This document shows positions 56,214 through 64,000 of a stretch of 64,000 nucleotides of DNA, piece after piece (the first letter of the stretch is position 1; each line of letters begins with the position of its first letter). The translations under genes and the position numbers were made by a program. The notes below the pieces were generated by a model. The model had not been told where the DNA came from and searched no databases. It saw nothing but the letters and a program-made list of their open reading frames with translations. The DNA comes from Pseudomonas sp. UYIF39 (GTDB lineage Bacteria > Pseudomonadota > Gammaproteobacteria > Pseudomonadales > Pseudomonadaceae), in NCBI RefSeq assembly GCF_029963765.1, contig NZ_JALBYU010000004.1, positions 1-64,000 of the forward strand, given 5' to 3'.

Positions 56214-58407
56214 GTTCAAGTCCTTGGGGCTTGGCGCTGGCGTTGGCATTTATGTAGCCGGCGAGCGGTGATTGCGGGTCCAGCAACGAAGTGCGGATGA
56301 AGTGCAGGTAGCTCTTCACCCGGCGCAGGGCCGAGGTATCGAAGTGCGGCGCGAAAGGTTCGTCGGTGGCTTGCACCCGGCTGATCGCGTGATCGACGGC
56401 GATCAGGCCGCGCTCCAGGTTGCTCTGGCTCGGTTGCAGAAACAGCCGCACCAGCGAGCGCCCCATCACCCGAATCGCCTGGCGCCACGGTTGGGATTCG
56501 GCATAGGCCGGATGCACCGGCAGGATCGCCTGCTCCTTGCGCAACTCGATGATCGCGTGGCCGACTTCCAGCACCACAAACATCCAGCGCAGCAAGTCCC
56601 GTTGCACCTGGGGCTGCCCCGCCGCGAGACCGTAGGCCTGATGCAGCAAGTCCCGCGTACTGCTTTCGAAACTCGACGCCAATCCCTTGAGTTTGCCGCT
56701 GATGGCGTACACCACTTGCCCGCGTAAATCCTGCTCCAGCCGACGCCACAACCAGCGGCTGTTGGGCGGCAGAATGATCGCCCCGGCCGCCGCGCACACC
56801 AGCATGCCGAGCACCATGGCGATGTAGTCGTTGATGAACGCATAAGGGTTGTAAACGGTGAGGTTGTCCGGTACCGAACCGGTGCTGAAAAAGATCAGCA
56901 AACCGAGACCGACACCGGCGTATTGCGGCCGCGAAGTGAGGAACGAACCGAGCACGATCACCGGCGCGAGCATCACGCAGAGCAACGGAAAGCCGTCGAT
57001 CCACGGGAAGATGAAAAACATCTCGACGAAGCCGATCAGGGCCCCGAGGAGCGTCCCGCAAGCCATCTGAAAGGCCATGCGTTTTGGATTCGGTGTCGCC
57101 GCTGAAAGGCCCACGGTCGCGGCGGCGATCAGCGTCATCGTCGCCCCGCTCGGCCACGCGGTGGCGACCCAATAACTGCCCAGAACCACCAGAATGAACG
57201 CCGCGCGAATCCCCGAGGCGGCCGCCGCCATCCAGTTGGTTTGCGGGGTGAACGGTTCATCCCAAAGCTCGCGCGCATGGCTGTGATCGGCCAGCGACGC
57301 GTGGGTCTGTGCATAACCGTGCAAGTCGTCGACGAAGCGATAGAGCAGCTCGTACGCGGTATGAAAATCCAGCTGCTCGGCGTCGCTCGGGCCGCCCTCC
57401 TGGAAGATCGCCCGCAGGCTGCGAACCCGCGCCGGCAGGCCTTCTTTATAGGCGGTCAGCGCGACCACGAGACGCGCTGCATCAGCGTTGGTCAAGGCGC
57501 GGCCGCTGAAGCCGTCGAGCAGCTCGGCCAGGTCCTGCAAACCCGGTTTGATCGCCGCCACCACGTGATCTGTGCCGCCGCTGCGCAAGCGCTCGAGCAA
57601 CTGGTGCAAGGCGTTGAAACGGGTGGTGATGCCCATGAACTCGCTGTTCAATCGACTGAGCCGACCGTTGCGCCGACGCATGTGCGGGTCTTCAAACACA
57701 GTGACGCTACGCAGTCCTTCCAGCCCCACGGCCTCGGCGATGAAGCGCACGTTGCTCGCCTCGAAAGCCTCCCGTTTACTGCGACCACGCAAGCCATCGG
57801 TGACGAACAATGCGAACACGCCGAAGCGCTGATACAAGGCGTTACGCATCGCTGCACTGGCGGATTGCGGCAGGATCGCGGCGCTGACCAGCGTGGAACA
57901 AACAATCCCCAGGGAGATTTCCAGCACCCGCCACACGGCGGCCATGAACGCGCCGTCCGGGTGCGCCAGTGCGGGCAAACCAACCATCGCGGCGGTGTAC
58001 CCGGCGAGCACGAAACCATAGGCGCGGAAGTTGCGATAGCGCGCCGCGCCCGCCGAACAGATGCCCACCCAGATCGCCAGCGAACCGAGGAACAGTTCAG
58101 TGTTCTGCGCAAACAAAGCAATCAGCGCGACCATCACCGCCGAGCCGGCCAATGTCCCAAGAAAGCGATAGAAACTCTTGGCCAGCACGTGGCCGCTTTG
58201 CGGTTGCATGACGATGAACACGGTGATCATCGCCGTGCGCGGTTGCGGCAATTCCAGGCGCATGGCCAGCCACAGAGTCAGAAACGCGGCAAACAGCACC
58301 TTGAAAATGTAGACCCAGGTCACGCCATCACTGCGCGCCCAGTCGAAGAAACCCCGGCGCCATTCAAGGGAATACAGCCAGCGCAACGGTGCGGGCAAGG
58401 GAGTCAT
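56203..58407 (-). CDS. aaeB: FUSC-family aromatic acid exporter (AaeB-like)
   Basis: 734 residues with two membrane blocks (about 25-180 and 400-540) and cytoplasmic domains between them, the FUSC layout. Energises efflux with AaeA and the TolC-like protein next to it. ATG 58407 (MTPLPAPLRWLYSLEW) follows AGGATTTC; a longer frame overlaps the neighbour. Overlaps aaeX at its end. Confidence 0.83.
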   Translation of the reverse strand: MTPLPAPLRWLYSLEWRRGFFDWARSDGVTWVYIFKVLFAAFLTLWLAMRLELPQPRTAMITVFIVMQPQSGHVLAKSFYRFLGTLAGSAVMVALIALFAQNTELFLGSLAIWVGICSAGAARYRNFRAYGFVLAGYTAAMVGLPALAHPDGAFMAAVWRVLEISLGIVCSTLVSAAILPQSASAAMRNALYQRFGVFALFVTDGLRGRSKREAFEASNVRFIAEAVGLEGLRSVTVFEDPHMRRRNGRLSRLNSEFMGITTRFNALHQLLERLRSGGTDHVVAAIKPGLQDLAELLDGFSGRALTNADAARLVVALTAYKEGLPARVRSLRAIFQEGGPSDAEQLDFHTAYELLYRFVDDLHGYAQTHASLADHSHARELWDEPFTPQTNWMAAAASGIRAAFILVVLGSYWVATAWPSGATMTLIAAATVGLSAATPNPKRMAFQMACGTLLGALIGFVEMFFIFPWIDGFPLLCVMLAPVIVLGSFLTSRPQYAGVGLGLLIFFSTGSVPDNLTVYNPYAFINDYIAMVLGMLVCAAAGAIILPPNSRWLWRRLEQDLRGQVVYAISGKLKGLASSFESSTRDLLHQAYGLAAGQPQVQRDLLRWMFVVLEVGHAIIELRKEQAILPVHPAYAESQPWRQAIRVMGRSLVRLFLQPSQSNLERGLIAVDHAISRVQATDEPFAPHFDTSALRRVKSYLHFIRTSLLDPQSPLAGYINANASAKPQGLEHAS

Positions 58408-58417
58408 GAAATCCTGC

Positions 58418-59929
58418 TCAATGATTGAGGGCTTGGAGAATGGCCGGGGTTTTCGGTGCCTGGGTCTGACTGTCTTTCGGCACGTCGTTACCCGCGCCCA
58501 ATCCACCTCCGAGCGCCGTCACCAGTTCAGCGTGAGCACTCAGTCGTGCGGCCTGCACCTGCTGCTGAACTTGCTGCTGTTTGAACAACAGCGTCTGGGC
58601 GTTAAGCACGTTGAGGTAGTCGGTGAGGCCGCGCTGGTAGGCAATCATCGCAATGTCGTAAGTCTTCTGGGCTGTGGCCACCGACTCGGCGGCGAAGGTT
58701 TGCTGCTTGTCCATGGATTCGCGGCGGATCAACTGGTCGGAGATGTTTTTCAGCGCGTTGACCAGCGTCTGGTTGTACTTGGCCACGGCGATGTCGTAAC
58801 CGGCCGAGGCTTCGCCCAGCTCCGAGCGCAAACGGCCGCCGTCGAAGATCGGCAACGTGATAGCCGGGCCGACGCTGTAGTTGAGCTTCTTGCCGGTCAA
58901 AAACTCCAGCGCTCCACCGCCGGTGGCCATGTAGCCGAGGCTGCCGACCAGATCGACGTTGGGGTAGAAACCAGCGTGAGCCACATCAATACCCCGTGCC
59001 TGGGCCGCCACTTGCCAGCGACTGGCGACCACGTCCGGGCGCTGACCGAGCAACTGCGCGGGCAACGACGACGGCAGTTTCAGCGCTGCGCCTAACGACA
59101 ACGTTGGCCGCTGCAACTGCGCGCCCTCCCCCGGACCAAAACCTGCCAGGGCTGCGAGTTGATTGCGACTCAGGGCGATTTCTTCGTCCAGTGCATCGAT
59201 CTGGCGGTGAGTTTCCGGCAGCGGCGTTTCAGCCTGACTGACTTCGAAATGGGTGCCGATGCCGCCGTTCAGACGCTTCTGCGCGAGGTCGAGAATTTGC
59301 TGCTGCTGTTTCAAGGTCGCCTCGACAATGTCCCGTTGCGCGTAATGCAACGACAGCTCGATGTAGGCGCGCACGATGTTGTTCTGCAATTCGAGCTGGG
59401 CCAGACGCGCTTCGGCAGCGGTCATGTGAGCCATGTCCACGGAGCGCTCGGTGGCGTTGCTTTCGCGGCCCCAAAGGTCGAGGGCGTAGCTGAAGCCCAA
59501 CGCGGCATTGTTGTCCCAAGTGGTGGTGTTGGCCAACTCGCCCGGCCCGTAAAACTGATCGGTGGGCCAGTTGTGGCGTTTGAGGGTGGATTCGCCATGG
59601 ATCTGCAACGACTCGGCGGACTCGGTGATGCCAGCCATGGATTTGGCCTGACGCACTCGCGCCGCCGCCATGGCCATGGTCGGGCTGCCTTGCAGGGCGA
59701 GGTCGATCCAGCGGTTCAATTGCGGGTCGCCATAGGCCTGCCACCAGTGGGCGGTGGGCCAGTGAGCGTCCTGTGCAGCGTTCTGGATGGCTTCGTCAGT
59801 GGCCAATTCATTGGCCTCCAGCGCCTTGCCCTGTGGGGCAATACCTCCGGTACCGATGCAGCCGCTGATTGCCAGGGTTAAAGCCAAAACACTGAGCGTC
59901 TGAAGCGCTCTGTTGATGCGACGCGGCAC
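58418..59929 (-). CDS. NodT-family outer-membrane efflux lipoprotein
   Basis: 503 residues. Lipobox AISGC puts the lipidated Cys at residue 24. Two TolC-like halves (WWQAYGDPQLNRWIDLAL, LGQRPDVVASRWQ). First of the minus-strand group NodT-aaeB-aaeX-aaeA, ten bases before aaeB. Divergent from a LysR gene. Confidence 0.87.
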   Translation of the reverse strand: MPRRINRALQTLSVLALTLAISGCIGTGGIAPQGKALEANELATDEAIQNAAQDAHWPTAHWWQAYGDPQLNRWIDLALQGSPTMAMAAARVRQAKSMAGITESAESLQIHGESTLKRHNWPTDQFYGPGELANTTTWDNNAALGFSYALDLWGRESNATERSVDMAHMTAAEARLAQLELQNNIVRAYIELSLHYAQRDIVEATLKQQQQILDLAQKRLNGGIGTHFEVSQAETPLPETHRQIDALDEEIALSRNQLAALAGFGPGEGAQLQRPTLSLGAALKLPSSLPAQLLGQRPDVVASRWQVAAQARGIDVAHAGFYPNVDLVGSLGYMATGGGALEFLTGKKLNYSVGPAITLPIFDGGRLRSELGEASAGYDIAVAKYNQTLVNALKNISDQLIRRESMDKQQTFAAESVATAQKTYDIAMIAYQRGLTDYLNVLNAQTLLFKQQQVQQQVQAARLSAHAELVTALGGGLGAGNDVPKDSQTQAPKTPAILQALNH

Positions 59930-60121
59930 TGCTGCAAATTCCTGAGGTGGGGAGTTGTTCCTGAGGTGGGCAATTCTAGGGGTCGGCTTTGTTGGCGATA
60001 AGCTGGGAATCCTGTGAATCTTTGTTACCGTTAGCGCGATAATCCGTTAGTCCATCTTTAGTCGCCTGTAGAAAGTCAGCAACTTCGTGTCACAATTTGC
60101 CATTCGCCTAGAGAGCACCCC

Positions 60122-61090
60122 ATGGACACTTTGCAAAACATGCGCGCCTTCAGTTACGTGGCCGAGGCCGGCAGCTTCACCGCCGCCGCCGTGCAACTCG
60201 ACACCACGACGGCCAACGTTTCGCGCGCGGTCTCCAACCTGGAAGCCCACCTGCAAACCCGCCTGCTCAACCGCACTACCCGCCGTATCGCCCTGACCGA
60301 AGCCGGCAAGCGCTATCTGTTGCGTTGCGAGCAAATCCTGGCCTACGTCGAAGAAGCCGAAGCCGAAGCCAGCGACGCCCACGCCCGCCCGGCCGGGCAG
60401 CTCAAAGTGCACACCATGACCGGCATCGGTCAGCACTTCGTGATCGACGCCATCGCTCGCTACCGCAAGACGCACCCCGACGTCACCTTCAACCTGACCA
60501 TGGCCAACCGCGTGCCGGACCTGCTGGACGAGGGCTACGACGTGTCCATCGTGCTCGCCAGCGAGCTGCCGGACTCGGGCTTCGTCTCCCAGCGTTTGGG
60601 CATCACCTACAGCATCGTTTGCGCCTCGCCAGCGTATGTAAAAGCCAACGGCTGCGCGCAGAAGCCCAGCGATTTGCTGAACCACGCCTGCCTGCGCTTG
60701 GTGAGCCCGGTGATTCCGCTGGAGAAATGGACCTTCGACGGCCCTGAAGGCCAGGAAATGGTGACGATTAATAGCTCACCGTTTCTGGTGAACTCCGCCG
60801 ATGCGATGAAGACTGCGATCACCAGCGGCATGGGGGTTGGGGTTTTGCCGGTGTATGCCGCGATTGAAGGGTTGCGTAATGGGAGTCTGGTGCGGGTGAT
60901 GCCCAAATACCGCTCGCAGGAATTGAACCTGTATGCGATCTACCCGTCGCGGCAGTATCTGGATGCGAAGATCAAGACGTGGGTCGAGTATTTGCGCGGG
61001 TCGTTGCCGGAGATCTTGGCGGCGCATCAGGCGGAATTAGTGGCGTATGAGTTGAGCGGGAGCATGGGTGGGGTTCGGGTGGCGAACTGA
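60122..61090 (+). CDS. LysR-family regulator (AaeR-like)
   Basis: 322 residues with N-terminal HTH (FSYVAEAGSFTAAAVQL ... NLEAHLQTRLLNRTTR) and a substrate-binding domain. Divergent from the efflux cluster, with about 190 bp shared upstream. It probably responds to an aromatic acid, by analogy with AaeR. Confidence 0.84.
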   Translation: MDTLQNMRAFSYVAEAGSFTAAAVQLDTTTANVSRAVSNLEAHLQTRLLNRTTRRIALTEAGKRYLLRCEQILAYVEEAEAEASDAHARPAGQLKVHTMTGIGQHFVIDAIARYRKTHPDVTFNLTMANRVPDLLDEGYDVSIVLASELPDSGFVSQRLGITYSIVCASPAYVKANGCAQKPSDLLNHACLRLVSPVIPLEKWTFDGPEGQEMVTINSSPFLVNSADAMKTAITSGMGVGVLPVYAAIEGLRNGSLVRVMPKYRSQELNLYAIYPSRQYLDAKIKTWVEYLRGSLPEILAAHQAELVAYELSGSMGGVRVAN

Positions 61091-61108
61091 TTGGTCGGCT
61101 GTCAGGCC

Positions 61109-61138
61109 GCCTTCACGAGCAAGCCCGCTCCCACAATG
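61109..61138. repeat. single REP-like element
   Basis: CACGAGCAAGCCCGCTCCCAC is a diverged GTGGGAGC-type REP just downstream of the LysR gene. Confidence 0.6.
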
Positions 61139-61169
61139 GAACGGATACGCCTTTCGCTCCTCACCACTC

Positions 61170-61570
61170 ATCAGGCCGAGCGTTAGCTCGCCTGCAGCTC
61201 TTGATCTTGATCCACCCGCCCCTTCGGGAGGCTGAGTGGAGGTGTTCATCCGGGGAGTGGCGCGCAGCGCCGTTCGACGCAGTCGAACACGCTGCATGTA
61301 GGTCGTCGCGAAGCAGACCGGAGGGCAGTGTCCCCGGATGGATACCGGAACGAAGGAACGCCGAGCCTAAGCGAGGGGCCGGACGCTCGGGGCGAGCCTT
61401 TTTGGGTACTTTTTTGGCGTTTGAAAAAAGTGCCTCGCCGTAAGGGCGAAACCGCCAGCCGCCGTTACCGCAGAAACGGATATGTACACCACCAACAGGA
61501 ACATGGTCGGCCCAAAGGCCGCCAAGGACAAAAGCGTCCAACGCCCTCGCCCAAATCCAAAGAAGAATGT
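61170..61570 (+). repeat. structured intergenic repeat block of unknown function
   Basis: About 400 bp with unusual base composition and many short self-complementary arms (GCGCGCAGCGC, TTCGACGCAGTCGAA, GGGGAGT...), followed by a TTTTTGGGTACTTTTTTGGC stretch. A plus-strand frame of 81 codons (61328-61573) has a strongly basic product (FWRLKKVPRRKGETASRRYR) that is probably not a real protein. I recall near-identical blocks in several fluorescens-group genomes, but cannot verify it here. It could be a repeated structured RNA or relic of a mobile element. Confidence 0.45.
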
Positions 61571-61612
61571 TAGCGTGCTTGGCACTCTCCAAGCCCGACG
61601 AGCCCTCAACCC

Positions 61613-62587
61613 ATGAAAAAGACCGTCCTCGCCTTCAGCCGCATCACCCCCGAAATGATCGAACGCCTGCAACAAGACTTCGACGTCATCGTGCCAAACC
61701 CGAAAAACGGCGACATCAACGCCCAATTCAACGAAGCCCTCCCCCACGCCCATGGCCTGATCGGCGTCGGTCGCAAACTCGGTCGCGCACAGCTGGAAAA
61801 CGCCGCCAAAATGGAAGTCGTCTCCAGCGTATCGGTCGGCTACGACAACTACGATGTCGCCTACTTCAACGAACGCGGGATCATGCTCACCAACACCCCC
61901 GACGTCCTCACCGAAAGCACCGCCGACCTGGCCTTCGCCCTGCTGATGAGCAGCGCCCGCCGCGTCGCCGAACTGGACGCCTGGACCAAGGCCGGCCAAT
62001 GGCAAGCCACCGTCGGTGCGCCATTGTTCGGCTGCGATGTACACGGCAAAACCCTGGGCATCGTCGGCATGGGCAACATCGGCGCGGCCATTGCACGTCG
62101 CGGGCGGCTGGGTTTCAACATGCCGATCCTCTACAGCGGCAACAGCCGCAAGACCGAGCTGGAACAAGAGCTCGGCGCACAGTTCCGCAGCCTTGATCAA
62201 CTGCTGGCCGAAGCTGATTTCGTCTGCCTGGTGGTGCCGCTCAGCGAAAAAACCAGACACCTGATCAGCCATCGCGAACTGGCGTTGATGAAGCCGAGCG
62301 CGATTCTGGTGAACATCGCCCGCGGCCCGGTGGTGGACGAACCCGCCTTGATCGAAGCCCTGCAAAACAACCGGATTCGCGGCGCCGGGCTGGACGTTTA
62401 CGAGAAAGAACCGCTGGCCGAGTCACCCCTGTTCCAGCTGAAAAACGCGGTGACATTGCCGCACATCGGCTCGGCGACTCATGAAACCCGCGAAGCCATG
62501 GCCAACCGTGCCTTGGCTAACTTGCGCAGCGCTTTACTCGGGGAGCGACCGCAAGATCTGGTGAACCCGCAAGTCTGGAAACGCTAA
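61613..62587 (+). CDS. D-isomer 2-hydroxyacid dehydrogenase
   Basis: 324 residues. NAD(P)-binding GIVGMGNIGAAIARRG, catalytic Arg in NIARGPVVDE, Glu in LDVYEKEP and His in LPHIGSAT. Closest by eye to glyoxylate/hydroxypyruvate or 2-ketogluconate reductases (GhrB/TkrA). The YSGNSRK stretch after the Rossmann fold suggests NADPH preference. Substrate not certain. The terminator follows. Confidence 0.82.
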   Translation: MKKTVLAFSRITPEMIERLQQDFDVIVPNPKNGDINAQFNEALPHAHGLIGVGRKLGRAQLENAAKMEVVSSVSVGYDNYDVAYFNERGIMLTNTPDVLTESTADLAFALLMSSARRVAELDAWTKAGQWQATVGAPLFGCDVHGKTLGIVGMGNIGAAIARRGRLGFNMPILYSGNSRKTELEQELGAQFRSLDQLLAEADFVCLVVPLSEKTRHLISHRELALMKPSAILVNIARGPVVDEPALIEALQNNRIRGAGLDVYEKEPLAESPLFQLKNAVTLPHIGSATHETREAMANRALANLRSALLGERPQDLVNPQVWKR

Positions 62588-62592
62588 CTAAA

Positions 62593-62622
62593 ACGGGCAG
62601 GCGTTCCAAACGTCTGCCCGTT
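62593..62622 (+). terminator. terminator-like hairpin
   Basis: ACGGGCAG pairs with CTGCCCGT, with a GCGTT/AACGT extension. The T-run is short, so it is only moderately convincing. Confidence 0.55.
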
Positions 62623-62728
62623 ACATACACAACTTGCAATTCAGTTCACTGCTAAAAAAAAGATACTCACTATAAACTCCCCACCACTTAGTTAAATTTA
62701 CAGACTTTAGTTATGGAGAGCACTTACA

Positions 62729-63238
62729 TTGAACTACCTTTCAACCGACAAACTCATCAGGTACAGCAAAGTCATTCTTATGGCCTATATAAGCTTCTTT
62801 GGCTTGATGGTGATGTACAGCAACTTTACCGACTACGCATCCAATTACGAATACGTCGGCCACATTCTCAGCATGGACACTACCCGAGAGAACCTGAACC
62901 TGAGCTACAGAGCAATCACTTCGCCGATACTCCATCACCGAATTTATTGGTTCATCATCACTCTGGAAGTTGTTTACACGGCTTTCTGCTTGCTGGGCAC
63001 GTACCATATTTATCGAAACATCAATACTCCTGCAGCCGTTTTTCACGAAGCGAAGAAGTTTGCGATCATCGGACTATTAATTGGTATTTTTGTCTATTAC
63101 ATCTGCCTGCAAGTGATCGGCACCGAATGGTTCAATATGGATGAATCCGCAACCTGGAACGCCAAGGATTGGGCTCGACACATCGTGGACTTCATGTTTC
63201 CACTGCTGATTTACATCGTGCTCAAAATCGAACGCTGA
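62729..63238 (+). CDS. DUF2165-family membrane protein
   Basis: 169 residues, four membrane spans (SKVILMAYISFFGLMVMYSN, ITLEVVYTAFCLLGTYHI, FAIIGLLIGIFVYYI, and one at the end). DUF2165 proteins have this size and layout; function unknown. Starts at TTG 62729, nine bases after GGAGAG; no better ATG keeps the N-terminal family residues. The gene and its flank are clearly AT-richer than the neighbours, suggesting recent transfer. Confidence 0.72.
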   Translation: MNYLSTDKLIRYSKVILMAYISFFGLMVMYSNFTDYASNYEYVGHILSMDTTRENLNLSYRAITSPILHHRIYWFIITLEVVYTAFCLLGTYHIYRNINTPAAVFHEAKKFAIIGLLIGIFVYYICLQVIGTEWFNMDESATWNAKDWARHIVDFMFPLLIYIVLKIER

Positions 63239-63265
63239 AATTTCAGCGCTCGATTAACCAAACCT

Positions 63266-64000
63266 TCACGCCAGCTTGCCGTTCCCTTGCACCATCGGCA
63301 CCCGGGGCTTACGAAACACCAGCACATTGCCCAGCATCACCAATACCAAACCCGCCAAGGCGGGCGCGGTCCATTGATAGCCTTCGGCAAACGCCGACAC
63401 GTTCAGCGCCACGATGGGGAACAGTACGGTGCAATAGGCTGCGCGTTCCGGCCCCATCCGCCCGACCAACGTCAGGTAGGCCGTGAAACCGATCACCGAA
63501 CCCGGAATCACCAGGTACAGCAGAGAGCCGATGTAGCGCGCATTCCATTCCATGTCGAACGGAATGCCTTTGACCAGGCACCACACCGAAAGCATGGCCG
63601 CGCCATAGGCCATGCCCCAGGCGTTGGTGGTCAGCGGTTTGAGCCCGGCTTTCTGTTGCAGGCTCGACAGCATGTTGCCCGCCGAGAAGCACAGTGTCCC
63701 GAGCAATGCCAGGCCCAACCCGAGCAAGGTTTGCGGGCTCGCGGTATGGCCCGCCACCTCAGGCCAGAACAACAGGCCAAGCCCAAGCAGCCCCAGCGCA
63801 CCGCCCATCAGCACATTGCGAGCGACTTTCTGGCCGAAGAACACGCGTGCATTGAGTGCGTTCCACAACGTGGCGGTGGAAAACACCACCGCAACCAGAC
63901 CACTGGGGATCCACTGGCTGGCAGTCAGAAAACACATGAAATTGATGCAGAACAGGCACAACCCCTGCGCCAGACAGATCAGATGCCCGCGACGGTTCAT
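63266..64000 (-). CDS. DMT/EamA-family transporter, partial
   Basis: 244 residues of an EamA transporter, cut by the window's right edge; the first ATG seen (64000) is internal, as DMT proteins usually have about 50 more residues before it. Several membrane spans and the repeated halves (LVAVVFSTATLWNALNARVFFGQK, then GFTAYLTLVGRMGPERAAY) are visible. Substrate unknown. Confidence 0.75.
   Translation of the reverse strand: MNRRGHLICLAQGLCLFCINFMCFLTASQWIPSGLVAVVFSTATLWNALNARVFFGQKVARNVLMGGALGLLGLGLLFWPEVAGHTASPQTLLGLGLALLGTLCFSAGNMLSSLQQKAGLKPLTTNAWGMAYGAAMLSVWCLVKGIPFDMEWNARYIGSLLYLVIPGSVIGFTAYLTLVGRMGPERAAYCTVLFPIVALNVSAFAEGYQWTAPALAGLVLVMLGNVLVFRKPRVPMVQGNGKLA

Noticed and set aside
61328..61573. 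81-codon basic frame in the structured block
   Set aside because: Arg/Lys-rich low-information protein with no ribosome site; better explained by RNA-like sequence.
1..64000. CRISPR arrays
   Set aside because: No evenly spaced direct repeats with unique spacers; the repeated units found are inverted REP pairs.

Overview
This 64 kb window is high-GC chromosomal DNA from a Pseudomonas of the fluorescens group. The evidence is a complete alginate operon, a NAD-linked formate dehydrogenase operon, a cyo oxidase operon, and many intergenic REP elements of the GTGGGAGC and GTAGGAGCTG types. Assignments rest on reading the translated sequence and recalling families; no search was run.

Layout. (1) 1-3.8 kb is accessory. 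It starts with the upstream end of a ribosomal RNA operon that leaves the window to the left on the minus strand (promoter and boxA visible). A 162-bp MITE-like inverted-repeat element follows, then a small gene broken by an in-frame amber codon, a tRNA 3'-end remnant with terminator, a small unknown gene, an Abi_2 (HEPN) abortive-infection gene, a phage-type C4-antisense-RNA-like fold, and a frameshifted DUF3077-like gene. It reads as a degraded phage or defence islet between rrn and housekeeping genes. (2) 4.2-9.3 kb: fdsGBAD, soluble Mo/NAD formate dehydrogenase, without fdsC. (3) 9.6-22.8 kb: a PhoD-like phosphatase, a P-loop kinase-like protein, an acetylornithine aminotransferase divergent from a LysR regulator, a PAS-GGDEF diguanylate cyclase, then an exported methionine-sulfoxide repair set (msrA, dipZ, msrB) divergent from a two-component system, two uncharacterised genes and a RidA protein. 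(4) 23.2-28.1 kb: cyoABCDE on the minus strand. (5) 28.9-35.9 kb: dsbB, an amino-acid binding protein, moaCDE, a PIN-PhoH ATPase, a polysaccharide deacetylase-like protein and yaaA. (6) 36.6-53.1 kb: the full twelve-gene alginate operon algD-8-44-K-E-G-X-L-I-J-F-A, with a REP pair between algL and algI and a perfect hairpin between algF and algA. (7) 53.3-64 kb: a small membrane protein, an SDR with an NTF2-like partner, an AaeXAB-like aromatic-acid efflux cluster with an outer-membrane factor and a divergent LysR regulator, a GC-rich structured repeat block, a 2-hydroxyacid dehydrogenase, an AT-rich DUF2165 gene and a DMT transporter cut by the window edge.

Functional links. moaCDE supports the molybdopterin enzyme FdsA. 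dsbB, dipZ, msrA and msrB all concern thiol or methionine redox outside the cytoplasm. The diguanylate cyclase could in principle feed the c-di-GMP receptor Alg44, although nothing in the sequence ties them together. The most interesting unexplained items are the msr/two-component unit, the C4-like RNA beside two damaged small genes, the MITE-like element, the structured block at 61.2-61.6 kb and the regulatory architecture upstream of algD.
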